Source: Sphingobacterium micropteri
GTDB taxonomy: Bacteria > Bacteroidota > Bacteroidia > Sphingobacteriales > Sphingobacteriaceae
NCBI RefSeq assembly: GCF_014692515.1
Contig: NZ_JACOIK010000019.1
Coordinates: forward strand, 1-64,000
Length of the DNA stretch: 64,000 bases
Reading direction: 5' to 3'
Numbering within the stretch: the stretch's first letter is position 1; every line of letters begins with the position of its first letter. The position numbers and the translations under genes are program-made. Shown here piece after piece: positions 8,684 to 19,426 of the stretch. The notes beneath the pieces are model-generated. The model had not been told where the DNA came from. It ran no database searches and saw only the letters and a list, made by a program, of their open reading frames with translations.

Positions 8684-10720
8684 TTAATATCCATATGAAT
8701 TTTCTAAATAACCTCTTGACTCACGGATATCGTCCACATAGATGGCAAACGGATAGCGATAATTACATACGCCGTTCCCCATTTTATATTGTCGCAGTAA
8801 ATTCTGGATTTCGGTGCCATACGTCAGTGTAGATAGAAATTCCGAATAGTCGTATGAAACCATCAGACCTGTTCCTGCCAATAATGTTCTTACGGGCCAC
8901 ATCGTGTAATTATAGGTACGGCCCTGCTCTACAGTGGCTGGTTTTTCGGCTGCTTTTGTAAACCAAGAGACAGACTGCCAATCCCCTCCTGGATTAGCGG
9001 GAAGATCGCCATAATAGTTTAATGAGCTTTGATCTATGTACTCTGCGTTCCGGAATCTGTAGTAGACGGTTTTGGGGAAATCCGAAGGTTGATAGGTTTT
9101 ATCAAATATGGTAACAGGCCGTGTATTATCGTACATGAGACAAAGAGCTTTTTTCATGTCTTCGATTTTCTGATATAGTAATCCCCAACGTACCAAGTCT
9201 TGTTTTCGGATTGATTCTCCTCCAAACTCCCAAGCCCGCTCGTTAATAACCGCATTTAGGAAGTTGGGATCATATTGGCTTATCTTCGCCGATCCGGCGC
9301 CGAAAGCCCTCTCACGTACCTTTTCTAGGGCTTGGCGTGCGGATATGCCGGCAGCTTCGTGTACCGCATCTGGGTTTTCTAATTGGCTCAACGCTTCGGC
9401 ATACATCAGGTAGACGTCCGAATAGCGCATCAAAATCCAGTTCACCCCGGTAGCAATCCTTCCGCTAGCGGTTTTATGCATCGCCAAATAGGCATCAGAC
9501 ATCCAATATATCCGCCATTTTCCAAATTTAACATCATAGGGATTAGTGCTCACATTTTCCTTGTTATCTGCACCGTATCCAATCCAGGTCAACGTTACAT
9601 CGCGGCGCTGATCTTCGCGGTCGAATGAGTAAAAATAGTAGGCTGTAGAGGTGACATAGCTACCGCCGAAGCCCCTCGATCCGTATTTAGATCCGCCTGC
9701 GACCGCGTAGCCCATTAACGAGCCGATATCACCGTTTTGCCCCATACCGAAGGCAACTTCGAAAAGATTTTCATTAAAGCTGTTTAATTGACCGCCACAT
9801 ACGGTCTCCCATATATGTTGAAAGCTCGGATCTAAGGCGTGCGGATTGTCGGGCGAGCCAATGAGCTCTGCCGTATGCTGAGCAGCAATCTCATAGTAAT
9901 CACGCCAGTTTTTCGGACGTCCTACGTAGTAACCATTGGTTTCGGGAATGGTGGGGTGTTTTTCCGCGGTGGAGTTTGGAAATAGGCTCGCGTCCCTTAA
10001 CGACCAGCCTCCGGCAAATAACGCGACTCGTGCCAACAGACCTTTTGCAAAGCCTTTGGTGATACGCTCTACGGTGCCGTATTCGCCAGTAGCACCTTTA
10101 TAGGGTAGGTATGACTGCGCTTCGTTTAGATCCTGCACGAGATAGTGGTAAATGGTATCTTTGTCTGACTTTCCGGAATATACGTTGGAAAGATCGGATT
10201 TAGAAGCTTCTTTTTTATAGGGTGCATCGCCCCAATAGCGAGCAATCTCAAAGAAGGCCAATGATTTGAGCGTAAGTGCTTCTCCCAATAACGGTTTCAT
10301 GGTTGCGGCATCGCTTTCTAATATGGGTGAGTTACGGATGCCATCTACGACAGCCGTGGACATCTCGGCAAATTCATAAAGGCGCTGCCAGCGGGTGGTT
10401 TGATTGTTGGCATCACCAAAAAAGTTGCCGGCACCATAATCACTGGTCGGTTGGACATAGTTGGTCTCGCTAAAGCTACCATTAGATTCCGTATCCGATA
10501 CGCCTTGCCAATTGACGGCAAGCTTCTGACCGTATATATACGCGTCTGTCATCCGCCCATAAAGCCCCATAACGGCTGCTTTTGCCATTGAGCTGGTGTT
10601 GAATACGGTCTCTGGGCTCAACGAAGAAGGTGATTCTGTTTCTAAATACTTCTCACAAGCGGTGAAAAACGTGACGAACACGACAGAAATTATTCCTATT
10701 ATCTTTTTCATTTTCATCAT
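8684..10720 (-). CDS. SusD-like oligosaccharide-binding lipoprotein (RagB/SusD)
   Basis: A 678-residue SusD family lipoprotein, lipobox FFTAC (Cys22), followed by the family's typical YLETESPSSLSPETVF. It forms the hinged lid on the SusC barrel at the cell surface and binds pectic oligosaccharides. The C-terminal half keeps the SusD hallmarks RYSDVYLMYAEAL, INERAWEFGGE and KQDLVRWG. At 678 residues it is longer than most (about 500-600). It starts 3 bases after the susC stop, so the two are translationally linked. Three closely spaced in-frame ATGs (10720, 10717, 10711) leave the exact start open. Confidence 0.95.
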   Translation of the reverse strand: MMKMKKIIGIISVVFVTFFTACEKYLETESPSSLSPETVFNTSSMAKAAVMGLYGRMTDAYIYGQKLAVNWQGVSDTESNGSFSETNYVQPTSDYGAGNFFGDANNQTTRWQRLYEFAEMSTAVVDGIRNSPILESDAATMKPLLGEALTLKSLAFFEIARYWGDAPYKKEASKSDLSNVYSGKSDKDTIYHYLVQDLNEAQSYLPYKGATGEYGTVERITKGFAKGLLARVALFAGGWSLRDASLFPNSTAEKHPTIPETNGYYVGRPKNWRDYYEIAAQHTAELIGSPDNPHALDPSFQHIWETVCGGQLNSFNENLFEVAFGMGQNGDIGSLMGYAVAGGSKYGSRGFGGSYVTSTAYYFYSFDREDQRRDVTLTWIGYGADNKENVSTNPYDVKFGKWRIYWMSDAYLAMHKTASGRIATGVNWILMRYSDVYLMYAEALSQLENPDAVHEAAGISARQALEKVRERAFGAGSAKISQYDPNFLNAVINERAWEFGGESIRKQDLVRWGLLYQKIEDMKKALCLMYDNTRPVTIFDKTYQPSDFPKTVYYRFRNAEYIDQSSLNYYGDLPANPGGDWQSVSWFTKAAEKPATVEQGRTYNYTMWPVRTLLAGTGLMVSYDYSEFLSTLTYGTEIQNLLRQYKMGNGVCNYRYPFAIYVDDIRESRGYLENSYGY

Positions 10721-10723
10721 CTC

Positions 10724-13700
10724 TTAAAATGTAACATTTAATCCAAACAACACTTTTTTAGATTTCGGATATGCTGAATATCCTACACCGGGCGTTAATG
10801 CATTCCGTTGGGTGTCTACTTCGGGATCCTGTCCGGTGTATTTTGTCCACACGTGTAGGTTATATCCCGCAACGTATACCCGTAGGTTTTGCATGAGCAA
10901 ACGGTTGGCGATATGAGCAGGCAAGGTGTAGCCTAGGGTTAGATTGCTCAGTCGTAAGAACGAACCATCTTCGATAGCCCAATCGGTCAAGATACGTGCA
11001 TTGGCTGCCATGGGATTCCACATGGTCTTTCCTTCGTTTAATGCCCGGAACATCTCGGGATTCGCTTCGTTTCCAAACATGATGTTGTATCCCGTAGCTG
11101 GGTCGATGGTGGTGAAACGCTCCGATAGGCGCATATCTGAACTCAGGTTTTGGTAGCGTTTCGAACCCTCGAAAGCGGTGAAATCAATTTTGTCTGCATT
11201 ATAGATGTTGTTTCCGTAAGACCAGTTGAACATCGCCGCCAAGTCAAAATTTTTGTAACTGCTATTCAACATAAAACCGCCGGTATGTTTAGGCTGTGCC
11301 CTACCGATAACCACCCGATCATCGTCTGGATTGACAACGGTTCCCTCTCCTTCTACTTTTTTTAGTTTGATATGACCCGGCCCAAAATAATTGCCCGAGC
11401 GTGACATGACGTGGGAAGCGTCTACCACACCATCGTTCAGTATCCACTTATTTTGATCCCCATCAAAATGGAAATCATCAAAAGTATAATAACCATCTGA
11501 AAGAAATCCGTACATCAGCCCGACAGGTTGGCCTACTATAGCTCGGAAATCATCCCGCCCAAAATCCAACCATGCCGAAGCAGGTGTATTCATCTCGTCC
11601 AATCCATCTAGAAGCGCTCGGATTTTATTTCGGTTAAACGAGATATTGAAGTCAGCCGATAAACGAAAATCTTTTTTCTCCATTAACACGGCCGAGGCGG
11701 AAAACTCTAATCCCTTATTGGAAGTGCTACCGATGTTTTGGTATTGATTTGCATATCCGGAGCTGGAAGGAAGAGGAACTTGAAGAATTAGATCGTTTGT
11801 AATATTATTATACGCATCGATGGTGACATTGAACCGGTTGTTCAAGAAGCTTAGGTCTAAACCGATATTGGTAGAGACTGTGCTTTCCCAAGTCAAGTTT
11901 TCATTTTTGAGCGTGTTTTTTGTACGTAATGCACTCTGTGGTGTTTCACCGATGTAATACAGCTGATTACCTCCGGTGACGAAGCCATATTCCTGTCTCC
12001 AATATGAACCCACTCTAGCGTTGCCCACCGCTCCACGGCTTAAGCGTAATTTTGCATCAGAAAGCCATGCACGCGTATTCTCCATAAAAGCTTCGTCGGA
12101 CAAACGCCAGGCGAAAGCGGCGCCGGGAAAGAAGCCCCATCGGTTGCCGGGTGCAAAAACGTTCTTGCCATCTACTCTTCCGGTTAGCGTTAAGATATAC
12201 CGATCACGGAAGGTATAGTTGGCCCGAGAAAAGAAGGAGGAAGTCCGGGATGGCTCACCAATGGTGGTATAGGTCGGTTGCGGTGTACCGTAATTCCACA
12301 TCGCTAATACATCTTGGGGCGTGAAGTCTTCGGGATAGAACTTGGACTCCACTAACATATCGTTCCGTTGGCTGTTCGTGAACTCCTGCCCACCTACGAT
12401 GGTGAAGCGATGTTGATCTTCTTGTAGATTGAAATCATACGTCAGTACGTTTTGTATAGAATACAAGGTTCCTTTTTTATCTTCTCTACGGGCCACGGGC
12501 TGTCCGCCGTTAGAGCTTGACTGCCCTGTGCCACGCACCCAGATATTATCCGTAAAATCTTTGTTATACCCAAAGGATCCTTTGGTACTAAAGCTTAACC
12601 CATCGATAATTTTCCAGTTGAAACCGGCATTAAACGTGAGGTTAAAACGATTTTGATCTTTATATTCGTTTTCCACATTCACGACAGGATCTCGCAAAGA
12701 ACTTAAAGCTTCTGGCGAGGTGATATCTTCTGCACCGCCAAGGGCATCCTCGGTCAACGAGGCTAAACTACGTACCGGCGCGTATTTAACGGCTTCCCGG
12801 AGTTTTCGTCCATCAGATATACTGGGGCCCTGTATCTCGGTGTTGGACATACGGGAATTGAACTCGAAGGATAATTTAGGGCTGATTTTCTTATTTAGTT
12901 TGGCACTGACATAATCACGCTGATAGGCAGAGTTTAGCATAATATAGTCCTCATCGTCCCGGGTATAATTGATATTATACGTTAAGCTGCCATCTTGGTC
13001 GCCCCCGCTGAGTCCAACATTGTAATTCTGCTGTATACCGGTATTGCCATAAAGTCGGTCCTGCCAGTTGATACCCGCTTTGGATTTGTAGATATCCAAG
13101 TCTTCCCACAGCCCGTACATGGAATTGAAACTGTTGTTAGCTGAAGTTGAAGGATCAAGTTCCCGTTGCCAATAGACATATTCGTAAGGGGACAATACTT
13201 CTGTAAGGTTGTAGACATTACTTACACCTAAATACGAACTTAATGTGATCTTAGGCGAGCCTCCTTTACCGGACTTGGTCGTGATCAAAACTACACCGTT
13301 AGCTCCCTCTGACCCATAGATAGCAGTTGATGCGGCATCTTTCAATACGTCGATCGTTTCGATGTCGGTCATGGGAATGTCGTTGATATTGGCAACCCGG
13401 AAGCCATCCACGATATATAGCGGAGAGTTATCTTGCGTGATGGAGTTCCCTCCGCGAACACGGACCTTTATATCGGCATCCGGAGACCCTTCGGTAACGG
13501 TGACATGCACGCCAGGCATCCTTCCTGCAATAGCTTGGAGAACAGAGGTGGTGGGGAGATCTTTCAGCTTTTCTGCGTTAATGGAGGCTACGGATCCGGT
13601 TAAATCTTTTCGTCGGGCTGTTCCGTAACCGATCGCAACGACTTCTTCAAGACTAGTAGAGCTATCTTGTAACACCACGTCGATTTTAGCACGTTTGTTT

Positions 13701-14050
13701 ACACTGATTTCTTGCGGAGCTTTTCCCACGAAAGAAAAGACCAATGTAGCATCATCCGGGACGCCCTTAATGGCGTATGAACCGTCGGGCTCTGTTGCTA
13801 CATCTTTAGCGAATCCTTTTACGCTTACTCTAACTCCAGCAATAGGAACACCTTGTGCATCTCTTACAGTTCCCGATACATCTATAGTCGTCTGTATTTT
13901 TCCGTTCCAGGCAACGATAAGATTTTTCTCCGACACGGCTGTTGGATAGAAGGATCGCATGCTTTCCTCTCCCAAGGCTCCTTGGGATACGGCAGTAAGC
14001 ATCAGGAATGTAAAGCTGGATTTACATGAGGGTAATTTAATTTTCTTCAT
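10724..14050 (-). CDS. SusC-like TonB-dependent outer-membrane transporter
   Basis: An 1108-residue TonB-dependent transporter that moves oligosaccharides across the outer membrane. After a signal peptide and short linker comes a carboxypeptidase-D-regulatory-like domain (VSGTVRDAQGVPIAGVRVSV, about residues 58-135), then the TonB-box-like EVVAIGYGTARRKDLTGSV, a plug with VRGGNSITQDNSPLYIVDG, and a C-terminal 22-strand barrel ending NVTF with the terminal Phe typical of outer-membrane barrels. No N-terminal STN domain is seen, so anti-sigma control is unlikely and the adjacent hybrid two-component regulator is the probable controller. Its promoter should lie in 14051-14194. Confidence 0.96.
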   Translation of the reverse strand: MKKIKLPSCKSSFTFLMLTAVSQGALGEESMRSFYPTAVSEKNLIVAWNGKIQTTIDVSGTVRDAQGVPIAGVRVSVKGFAKDVATEPDGSYAIKGVPDDATLVFSFVGKAPQEISVNKRAKIDVVLQDSSTSLEEVVAIGYGTARRKDLTGSVASINAEKLKDLPTTSVLQAIAGRMPGVHVTVTEGSPDADIKVRVRGGNSITQDNSPLYIVDGFRVANINDIPMTDIETIDVLKDAASTAIYGSEGANGVVLITTKSGKGGSPKITLSSYLGVSNVYNLTEVLSPYEYVYWQRELDPSTSANNSFNSMYGLWEDLDIYKSKAGINWQDRLYGNTGIQQNYNVGLSGGDQDGSLTYNINYTRDDEDYIMLNSAYQRDYVSAKLNKKISPKLSFEFNSRMSNTEIQGPSISDGRKLREAVKYAPVRSLASLTEDALGGAEDITSPEALSSLRDPVVNVENEYKDQNRFNLTFNAGFNWKIIDGLSFSTKGSFGYNKDFTDNIWVRGTGQSSSNGGQPVARREDKKGTLYSIQNVLTYDFNLQEDQHRFTIVGGQEFTNSQRNDMLVESKFYPEDFTPQDVLAMWNYGTPQPTYTTIGEPSRTSSFFSRANYTFRDRYILTLTGRVDGKNVFAPGNRWGFFPGAAFAWRLSDEAFMENTRAWLSDAKLRLSRGAVGNARVGSYWRQEYGFVTGGNQLYYIGETPQSALRTKNTLKNENLTWESTVSTNIGLDLSFLNNRFNVTIDAYNNITNDLILQVPLPSSSGYANQYQNIGSTSNKGLEFSASAVLMEKKDFRLSADFNISFNRNKIRALLDGLDEMNTPASAWLDFGRDDFRAIVGQPVGLMYGFLSDGYYTFDDFHFDGDQNKWILNDGVVDASHVMSRSGNYFGPGHIKLKKVEGEGTVVNPDDDRVVIGRAQPKHTGGFMLNSSYKNFDLAAMFNWSYGNNIYNADKIDFTAFEGSKRYQNLSSDMRLSERFTTIDPATGYNIMFGNEANPEMFRALNEGKTMWNPMAANARILTDWAIEDGSFLRLSNLTLGYTLPAHIANRLLMQNLRVYVAGYNLHVWTKYTGQDPEVDTQRNALTPGVGYSAYPKSKKVLFGLNVTF

Positions 14051-14113
14051 ATAAATATGGTTTATAAAAGTTTGTGCTTATGATTGATTATCGTCACTTC
14101 CATAGAAATGACA

Positions 14114-14124
14114 ATCCAAATGTA
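14114..14124 (-). promoter_or_regulatory. Candidate -7 promoter element for the pectin susC operon
   Basis: On the minus strand TACATTTG (14124-14117) fits the Bacteroidota TANNTTTG -7 element and would start transcription about 60 bases before the susC ATG. The extended 11-mer TACATTTGGAT also occurs before the second susC (40446-40456). No good TTTG -33 box is seen, as expected for an activator-dependent promoter. Confidence 0.45.
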
Positions 14125-14194
14125 TTGGGAACACGCCTTGGAGAGGTCTAAAAATTAGTAAAATTGGTTCAAAAATTAATAACTGCGCCGGGAA

Positions 14195-17100
14195 CTAGGT
14201 TTCTGATGCGTTTTTAGAAAACTCTTTAGGAGAAACACCGTACTTTTCCTTAAAGCAGGTGCTAAAGTACTTTGGATTATTAAAGCCCACCATATAGGCT
14301 ACTTGGGAGATATTCTCCAAGTTATCATTTAACAGCTGGTGAGCGCGTTGTAACCGCATATCCCGGACAAACTCGACAGGAGTGAGTTTGGTTAGGCTTT
14401 TGAATTTTTTATAAAATGTGCTTCTCCCTAGGTTCAGGTGATCGGCAACCATATCAATATTAAATTCAGGGTCGGACATTTTTTCCTCCACCGTTTTGAC
14501 GACTCTTTGTAGAAACTGTTCATCCATATCCGTGATGATCACATCTGTGGGTTTTAGCAGGACTTCTCGTTTTTCTACTAGCGCTTCGAAAAACTGTGTA
14601 CGTCTTTTCAAAAGATTCTCTATGGAACTTATAAGAAACTCGATATGAAAGGGTTTCGTGATATAATAGTCAGCTCCATAGCGCATTCCTTCTATCTGGC
14701 TTTCAATGGCATGTTTGGCCGAGAGTAATACGATCGGTATGTGACATATCGTGACGTTATCCCGAATTTTGCCTAGCATCGTAATCCCGTCCATGTGGGG
14801 CATCATGATATCACTGATAATTAGGTCCGGCATGTGCTCTTTAGCCAGTTTTAGGCCAATCCAACCATCTTCTGCTGTGAGGACTTCGTAATACCTTTTT
14901 AATTGTTGACTTAAAAAACGTACTAAATCTTCGTTATCCTCAACAATTAACACCAATGGCTTTTCTGTTTTTTCGCCCGTTTCTTTCGGAAGAGCTACAG
15001 CGGGTATGGATACGTCTGCAACAGACGTCGACCGAGACTCGGGGAGGGTATTATGGGTTTTATCTTGTTTTTTTGGTAGTGTTACGCTGATGGTAAGGCC
15101 TCGGTCCACATTGTTATGGGCCTCAATATGGCCTTGGTGTAGGTTGACTAACTCTTTGGTCAGAGCAAGCCCTATACCACTGCCCTTTCCATGCACCTTC
15201 GATGTCGGAGCATCAATGTAAAAGAGCTCGAAAATACTTTTTAGGCTATCATCACTTACGCCCGTGCCTTGATCGACAATACGGACGATGATCTGATTTT
15301 GTTTATCATAAACCGTTACGGCAATTGTGGTATCATCGGGCGAGTACTTAAATGCATTTGATAGGATATTAAAAAAAATCGTCTCGAGCTGGTCGCGGTC
15401 TGCGTCTATACCCAACGTATCGTTGGGTGCCTGATAGGTCAACAGCATAGACCGTTCTTTTGCTAACGGCTGGAAACTCGCGACAACTTCTCCGAGCACT
15501 GCGATGACGTCTATATGCTGCAACGAAAGCTTGAATTTATTTTCCTGTACTTTTCGTAGGTCGAGCAACTGATTGATAAACGATTCCATGCGGATGGCAT
15601 TCCTCTGTATCATACCTACATATTGCTGGTTTTCGTCCGAAAGACTATTATCGTTTAATAATTGCTTTACGGGGCTCAAAATAAGGGTTAGCGGTGTACG
15701 GAGTTCGTGCGATACATTCGTAAAAAAAGTCATTTTAAGTGTTGCAACCCGTTTTTCTATCTCAATCCGATTTTTCAACGACAGCATCGTGGACAAAATG
15801 CGCCAGCCTAGGACCAATCCCGATAGACCCAGAATGATGTACAAGGTGTATGCCCACCAGGTTTGCCACCAAGGAGAAGAAACGATGATCGCCAAACTTT
15901 TATAAGGAGCAGTTTCATATAGATCGCTATGTCCTTTTACTTCCAACAGATAATTGCCGGGTTTGAGGTTCGTAAAGGTTATCCGGTTCAGGTGTTGGTT
16001 GCTGTGCCAAGTTGTGTCCAACCCAATAAGCCGGTACAGATAAGTGTGTCGGCTGTGTCTATAGTCTATGATTGTGAAATCTAAACTGATGTTGTTCTGG
16101 TCGTGGTTTAGGATAAGTTGATCTGTATACTGCACGTGAAATTCCTGCCCGTTGATTTTAGGGTTGGGCGTCATCTCTTTATTATTGACCCATAGGTGAC
16201 TAAATACCAAGGTAGTATTTCCCCTTCCCGCTGAAAAAGTGGTCGGTGATATATCAATAACCCCTTTGTTCGTACCCCAGATAATTTCTCCAAAGGCAGT
16301 TTTTATCACAGTTTTCTCTGCAAAAGAGAACCTGGCCCGATCGTAGAAAGAATCAAAAGTGAAAAAATATCCTATCTTGGTATCGTACTTGGAAAGACCG
16401 CCTTCCGTAGCAAACCACAGGTCGCCGTTAGCATCTTCAATACCGCTTAATACATAGTCGTTGCTTAACCCTTTCTGTGTGGAAAGATTTTCAATCTCCA
16501 ATCTCCCAAATGGGTCGCCAATGGCACGAGATATTCCCCCGCCCGAGGTACATATCCACATTTCATTATTGGAGCGCCGGAGGATATATTGAAGATCATT
16601 TGCTTCTATATTTGCCGTCGGAAGACGATTGTCTTTAAATGTGCGAAACTCGCCTTTCCGATCATATACTACTAATCCGAAGGTGGTTGCAATCCATATG
16701 TTTCCCACTTTATCCGTGCAGAGATGTCTGACCTTGTCAAAGCTCCCTTCAGGATACGCCTCATTATCAAACGGGGTGGGTCGAAAATCAATCCTATTAG
16801 ACTTTTGAATGACCTGCACTAACCCGGCACCAAAAGTTCCGAGCCAAACATCGCCGTCTTCATCCAATAAAAGGGAATAGATCTGATTAATGGGCAGGTT
16901 GCTGTTGTTTTGACGAAAGTTTTGAACCCGATAGCTATTTCCGTTATCCTCAGACGAAGCGACATACACCCCGTGATTCTTTGTTGCCATCCATATATTG
17001 CCTTTATGGTCTTCCAATAGAGAATAAAGGCCGCTAAAACCGTCTTTAGGTATATTGACGATGGGAGCAGTTTTATACGCTTCTCCTTCTTTTACAACCA

Positions 17101-18565
17101 ATGTGCCGCCCTTGGTACCTATCCATATCCGTCCTTTGCGGTCGTATAATAAACTACGAACTTCCGGGTCGCCTCCCTTTGTCAATATCTCCGCCAGATT
17201 CCCTTTGCTTAAAGCGGCGTCTCGAACTTGTAATTTAATCAGCCCCTTCTCCTCTGAACATAACCAAATGATCCCGTCGTCATAAAAAAAAGAGTAGATC
17301 TGTTGGGGAAAAGCAAGATGATTTCCGAAATCGTCGCTATTTTTGGTGATTAACGCTTCCTTTTCTGCGTTATAGTAACCAAATCCCCCACCTTTCAGCG
17401 TTATCCATAGCAGGCCTTGACGGTCTTCGAAACACTGAAAAGGTACGTTGGATTCGTAACGCCCAAAGGTGGATCGAAGGTGTTTGGTCTGGTCTAGCTC
17501 TCGGTTCCACAAAATAGCACCGGCGTAGTAGGGCTCTAGCCACAGGTTTCCTTTTCTATCTTCGTAGATTCTTTTGATTTCTTCGTTGAACTGTTTTATG
17601 AGAACGAGGTGACTTCCATAGATGTCATAAGTAAACAACTTCCCTTTGGTGCTAGATATATAGAGTTGGTTCTTATCGTTAGAAAGTAGAATATGAAGAG
17701 TTCCTGGTTCAGAAACCACTATCTTTTTTAAACTGTGGGTCTGTTTATTGTAAATAAGCAGTATGCCATTCGTTGTTGAAAAGTAAATTTGGTTTTCGTC
17801 TTCCCGGGCTTCAATCACATTTAATCCTATAGTCTCTTTCTGAATGTATTCGTTGGAGCTTAATCCGGTTTCCTGACCGTCTGATAAAGTTGATAGACCC
17901 TGTTGCGCACCAACCCAGATATGTTTTGCGCTATCCTGATGCAAAAAGTTAATCTGGTTGGAAATCAATTTTACGGGAGACTGTTGGGTAGAGTCGATGT
18001 GTACGAAATCTAGATGTTGACTGTTTAAACCAATACATTGATATAGTCCATCGTCGGCAGAGGCCAGATATAGTAGCTCTTCATTAATTTTGAAGATTTT
18101 ATTGATGATAATCTGTCGGTTAAACTTTTTTGTCAAAATCGACGAAACCGAAGTGAATCGTTCCCTCTTTTTATCAAAGAAATATACCTGCGCATCGTAC
18201 GTCCGTATCCATAGCAATTGTCCAACGGTTTCTTCCAGCTGTACAATACGTTCACTATCTAAGTAAGGTTTGTTATTAGATGTTGACTTATAGGTTTTAA
18301 AATGTTTACCATCAAACCGGTTGAGACCATTCCATGTTCCGAGCCAAAGAAAACCATCGCAATCTTTCACAACGGCGGTAATGGTGCCGTGAGAGATTCC
18401 ATCCTCGCCCGAATAGTGTTCTATCTTACAATTTATTTGCGCTTTTAGGTGAGGGATAGAGATATAGAAGATTGCGAGTAGAAAAAGCAATAGCCTTGTA
18501 GGGGCCAATAAAAATCGACTTGATTTAACTCCATGCTTGACAGCTTTCCCCAAGTGTTGTTTCAT
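14195..18565 (-). CDS. Hybrid two-component system regulator (HTCS)
   Basis: A 1456-residue one-protein sensor-regulator that binds a pectic oligomer in the periplasm and activates the locus. Order: signal peptide or N-terminal membrane segment (21-41); a large periplasmic double beta-propeller built of repeats such as DGFLWLGTWNGLNRF and GNIWMATKNHGVY; a Y_Y_Y domain (about 815-880); a membrane helix (about 900-922); histidine kinase with SHELRTP (phospho-acceptor His953), N-box NILSNAFKYSPDD and GKGSGIGLALTKE; a receiver (about 1200-1315, phospho-acceptor Asp1252 in SDIMMPHMDG); and a C-terminal AraC helix-turn-helix (about 1355-1450). All key residues are present, so it should be functional. 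It is transcribed just upstream of susC in the same direction and after CE12. Confidence 0.96.
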   Translation of the reverse strand: MKQHLGKAVKHGVKSSRFLLAPTRLLLFLLAIFYISIPHLKAQINCKIEHYSGEDGISHGTITAVVKDCDGFLWLGTWNGLNRFDGKHFKTYKSTSNNKPYLDSERIVQLEETVGQLLWIRTYDAQVYFFDKKRERFTSVSSILTKKFNRQIIINKIFKINEELLYLASADDGLYQCIGLNSQHLDFVHIDSTQQSPVKLISNQINFLHQDSAKHIWVGAQQGLSTLSDGQETGLSSNEYIQKETIGLNVIEAREDENQIYFSTTNGILLIYNKQTHSLKKIVVSEPGTLHILLSNDKNQLYISSTKGKLFTYDIYGSHLVLIKQFNEEIKRIYEDRKGNLWLEPYYAGAILWNRELDQTKHLRSTFGRYESNVPFQCFEDRQGLLWITLKGGGFGYYNAEKEALITKNSDDFGNHLAFPQQIYSFFYDDGIIWLCSEEKGLIKLQVRDAALSKGNLAEILTKGGDPEVRSLLYDRKGRIWIGTKGGTLVVKEGEAYKTAPIVNIPKDGFSGLYSLLEDHKGNIWMATKNHGVYVASSEDNGNSYRVQNFRQNNSNLPINQIYSLLLDEDGDVWLGTFGAGLVQVIQKSNRIDFRPTPFDNEAYPEGSFDKVRHLCTDKVGNIWIATTFGLVVYDRKGEFRTFKDNRLPTANIEANDLQYILRRSNNEMWICTSGGGISRAIGDPFGRLEIENLSTQKGLSNDYVLSGIEDANGDLWFATEGGLSKYDTKIGYFFTFDSFYDRARFSFAEKTVIKTAFGEIIWGTNKGVIDISPTTFSAGRGNTTLVFSHLWVNNKEMTPNPKINGQEFHVQYTDQLILNHDQNNISLDFTIIDYRHSRHTYLYRLIGLDTTWHSNQHLNRITFTNLKPGNYLLEVKGHSDLYETAPYKSLAIIVSSPWWQTWWAYTLYIILGLSGLVLGWRILSTMLSLKNRIEIEKRVATLKMTFFTNVSHELRTPLTLILSPVKQLLNDNSLSDENQQYVGMIQRNAIRMESFINQLLDLRKVQENKFKLSLQHIDVIAVLGEVVASFQPLAKERSMLLTYQAPNDTLGIDADRDQLETIFFNILSNAFKYSPDDTTIAVTVYDKQNQIIVRIVDQGTGVSDDSLKSIFELFYIDAPTSKVHGKGSGIGLALTKELVNLHQGHIEAHNNVDRGLTISVTLPKKQDKTHNTLPESRSTSVADVSIPAVALPKETGEKTEKPLVLIVEDNEDLVRFLSQQLKRYYEVLTAEDGWIGLKLAKEHMPDLIISDIMMPHMDGITMLGKIRDNVTICHIPIVLLSAKHAIESQIEGMRYGADYYITKPFHIEFLISSIENLLKRRTQFFEALVEKREVLLKPTDVIITDMDEQFLQRVVKTVEEKMSDPEFNIDMVADHLNLGRSTFYKKFKSLTKLTPVEFVRDMRLQRAHQLLNDNLENISQVAYMVGFNNPKYFSTCFKEKYGVSPKEFSKNASET

Positions 18566-18636
18566 CGCATCTACTATCGCCGCGTTAAAAATTATTTATT
18601 CCATCACACTGAATCCCACAGTTTGCAAATTACCTC

Positions 18637-19416
18637 TCACAGCCCTTTCATAGCGTCGAAAACTAACTGGGCAACAGCCTTTCCTCCGGCAACCTGGAAA
18701 TGGGTATTGTCCTTCTGGCCATCAGGATAAGCCTCAAAGCGACCAGCGGGAAAATTCATAAAGTAATGCTGTGTCACATAATCCTGCCCTTTTTCAGTGA
18801 AATAGGCCATGGAAAGTTCGTTTAGATCAATCAACTTGACATCCATTTCGATAGCCACGTCCTTCACAGCCTGGGGATACGCACCGTGCACATTGTGTAA
18901 TTTGCCTTCTTTCCAAGGATAGTTGCGTGCTACTGGGGTAAGCAGAATAGGGAGTGCCCCTCGTTGGCGGGTCTGATCGATAAATAAGCGAAGGAACTCT
19001 TTATATCCTTGAATATCTACGTACCTTTCCGGCTTATTCACAGCGCCGTCATTGTGTCCAAACTGCATCATCACCACGTCTCCCTTTTGAAGATTTTTAT
19101 ATATGGCGGCCCACCGCCCTTCCTGAAAAAACGTGCGCGTACTTCGCCCACCTTTGGCCCGATCGTCAACTTTTACTTGTTTCACGTTGCCAAGGAGATG
19201 TTCCACGTGCTTTAAGCTGTCCTTGGCAAAGAAGGGCTGAAACACTTGCCCCCAGCCCACCAAAGGATAACGCTTGCTGTCGTAATCGTCTTCCAACGAA
19301 TAATCAGCCACGGTTGAATCGCCGATGAGGTAGATGGTCGTTACCCTTTGATAAGAGAACGAAGCGAGTATAACAGACAGTACTCCAATAACGAACGTTA
19401 GACAATATTTGTGCAT
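18637..19416 (-). CDS. CE12 SGNH esterase, rhamnogalacturonan/pectin acetylesterase (copy 1)
   Basis: A 259-residue SGNH hydrolase that should remove acetyl groups from pectin. Blocks are complete: GDST (nucleophile Ser34), GGRST (block II Gly, about 89-93), FGHND (Asn122) and DNTH (Asp236, His239). An N-terminal hydrophobic segment (residues 5-20) is a signal peptide without a lipobox Cys in place, so a periplasmic location is likely. It lies 10 bases after CE8 and 71 bases before the regulator gene. A second CE12 (22256-23011) starts the opposite operon. Acetyl position specificity cannot be read from sequence. Confidence 0.88.
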   Translation of the reverse strand: MHKYCLTFVIGVLSVILASFSYQRVTTIYLIGDSTVADYSLEDDYDSKRYPLVGWGQVFQPFFAKDSLKHVEHLLGNVKQVKVDDRAKGGRSTRTFFQEGRWAAIYKNLQKGDVVMMQFGHNDGAVNKPERYVDIQGYKEFLRLFIDQTRQRGALPILLTPVARNYPWKEGKLHNVHGAYPQAVKDVAIEMDVKLIDLNELSMAYFTEKGQDYVTQHYFMNFPAGRFEAYPDGQKDNTHFQVAGGKAVAQLVFDAMKGL

Positions 19417-19426
19417 AAGATATTAT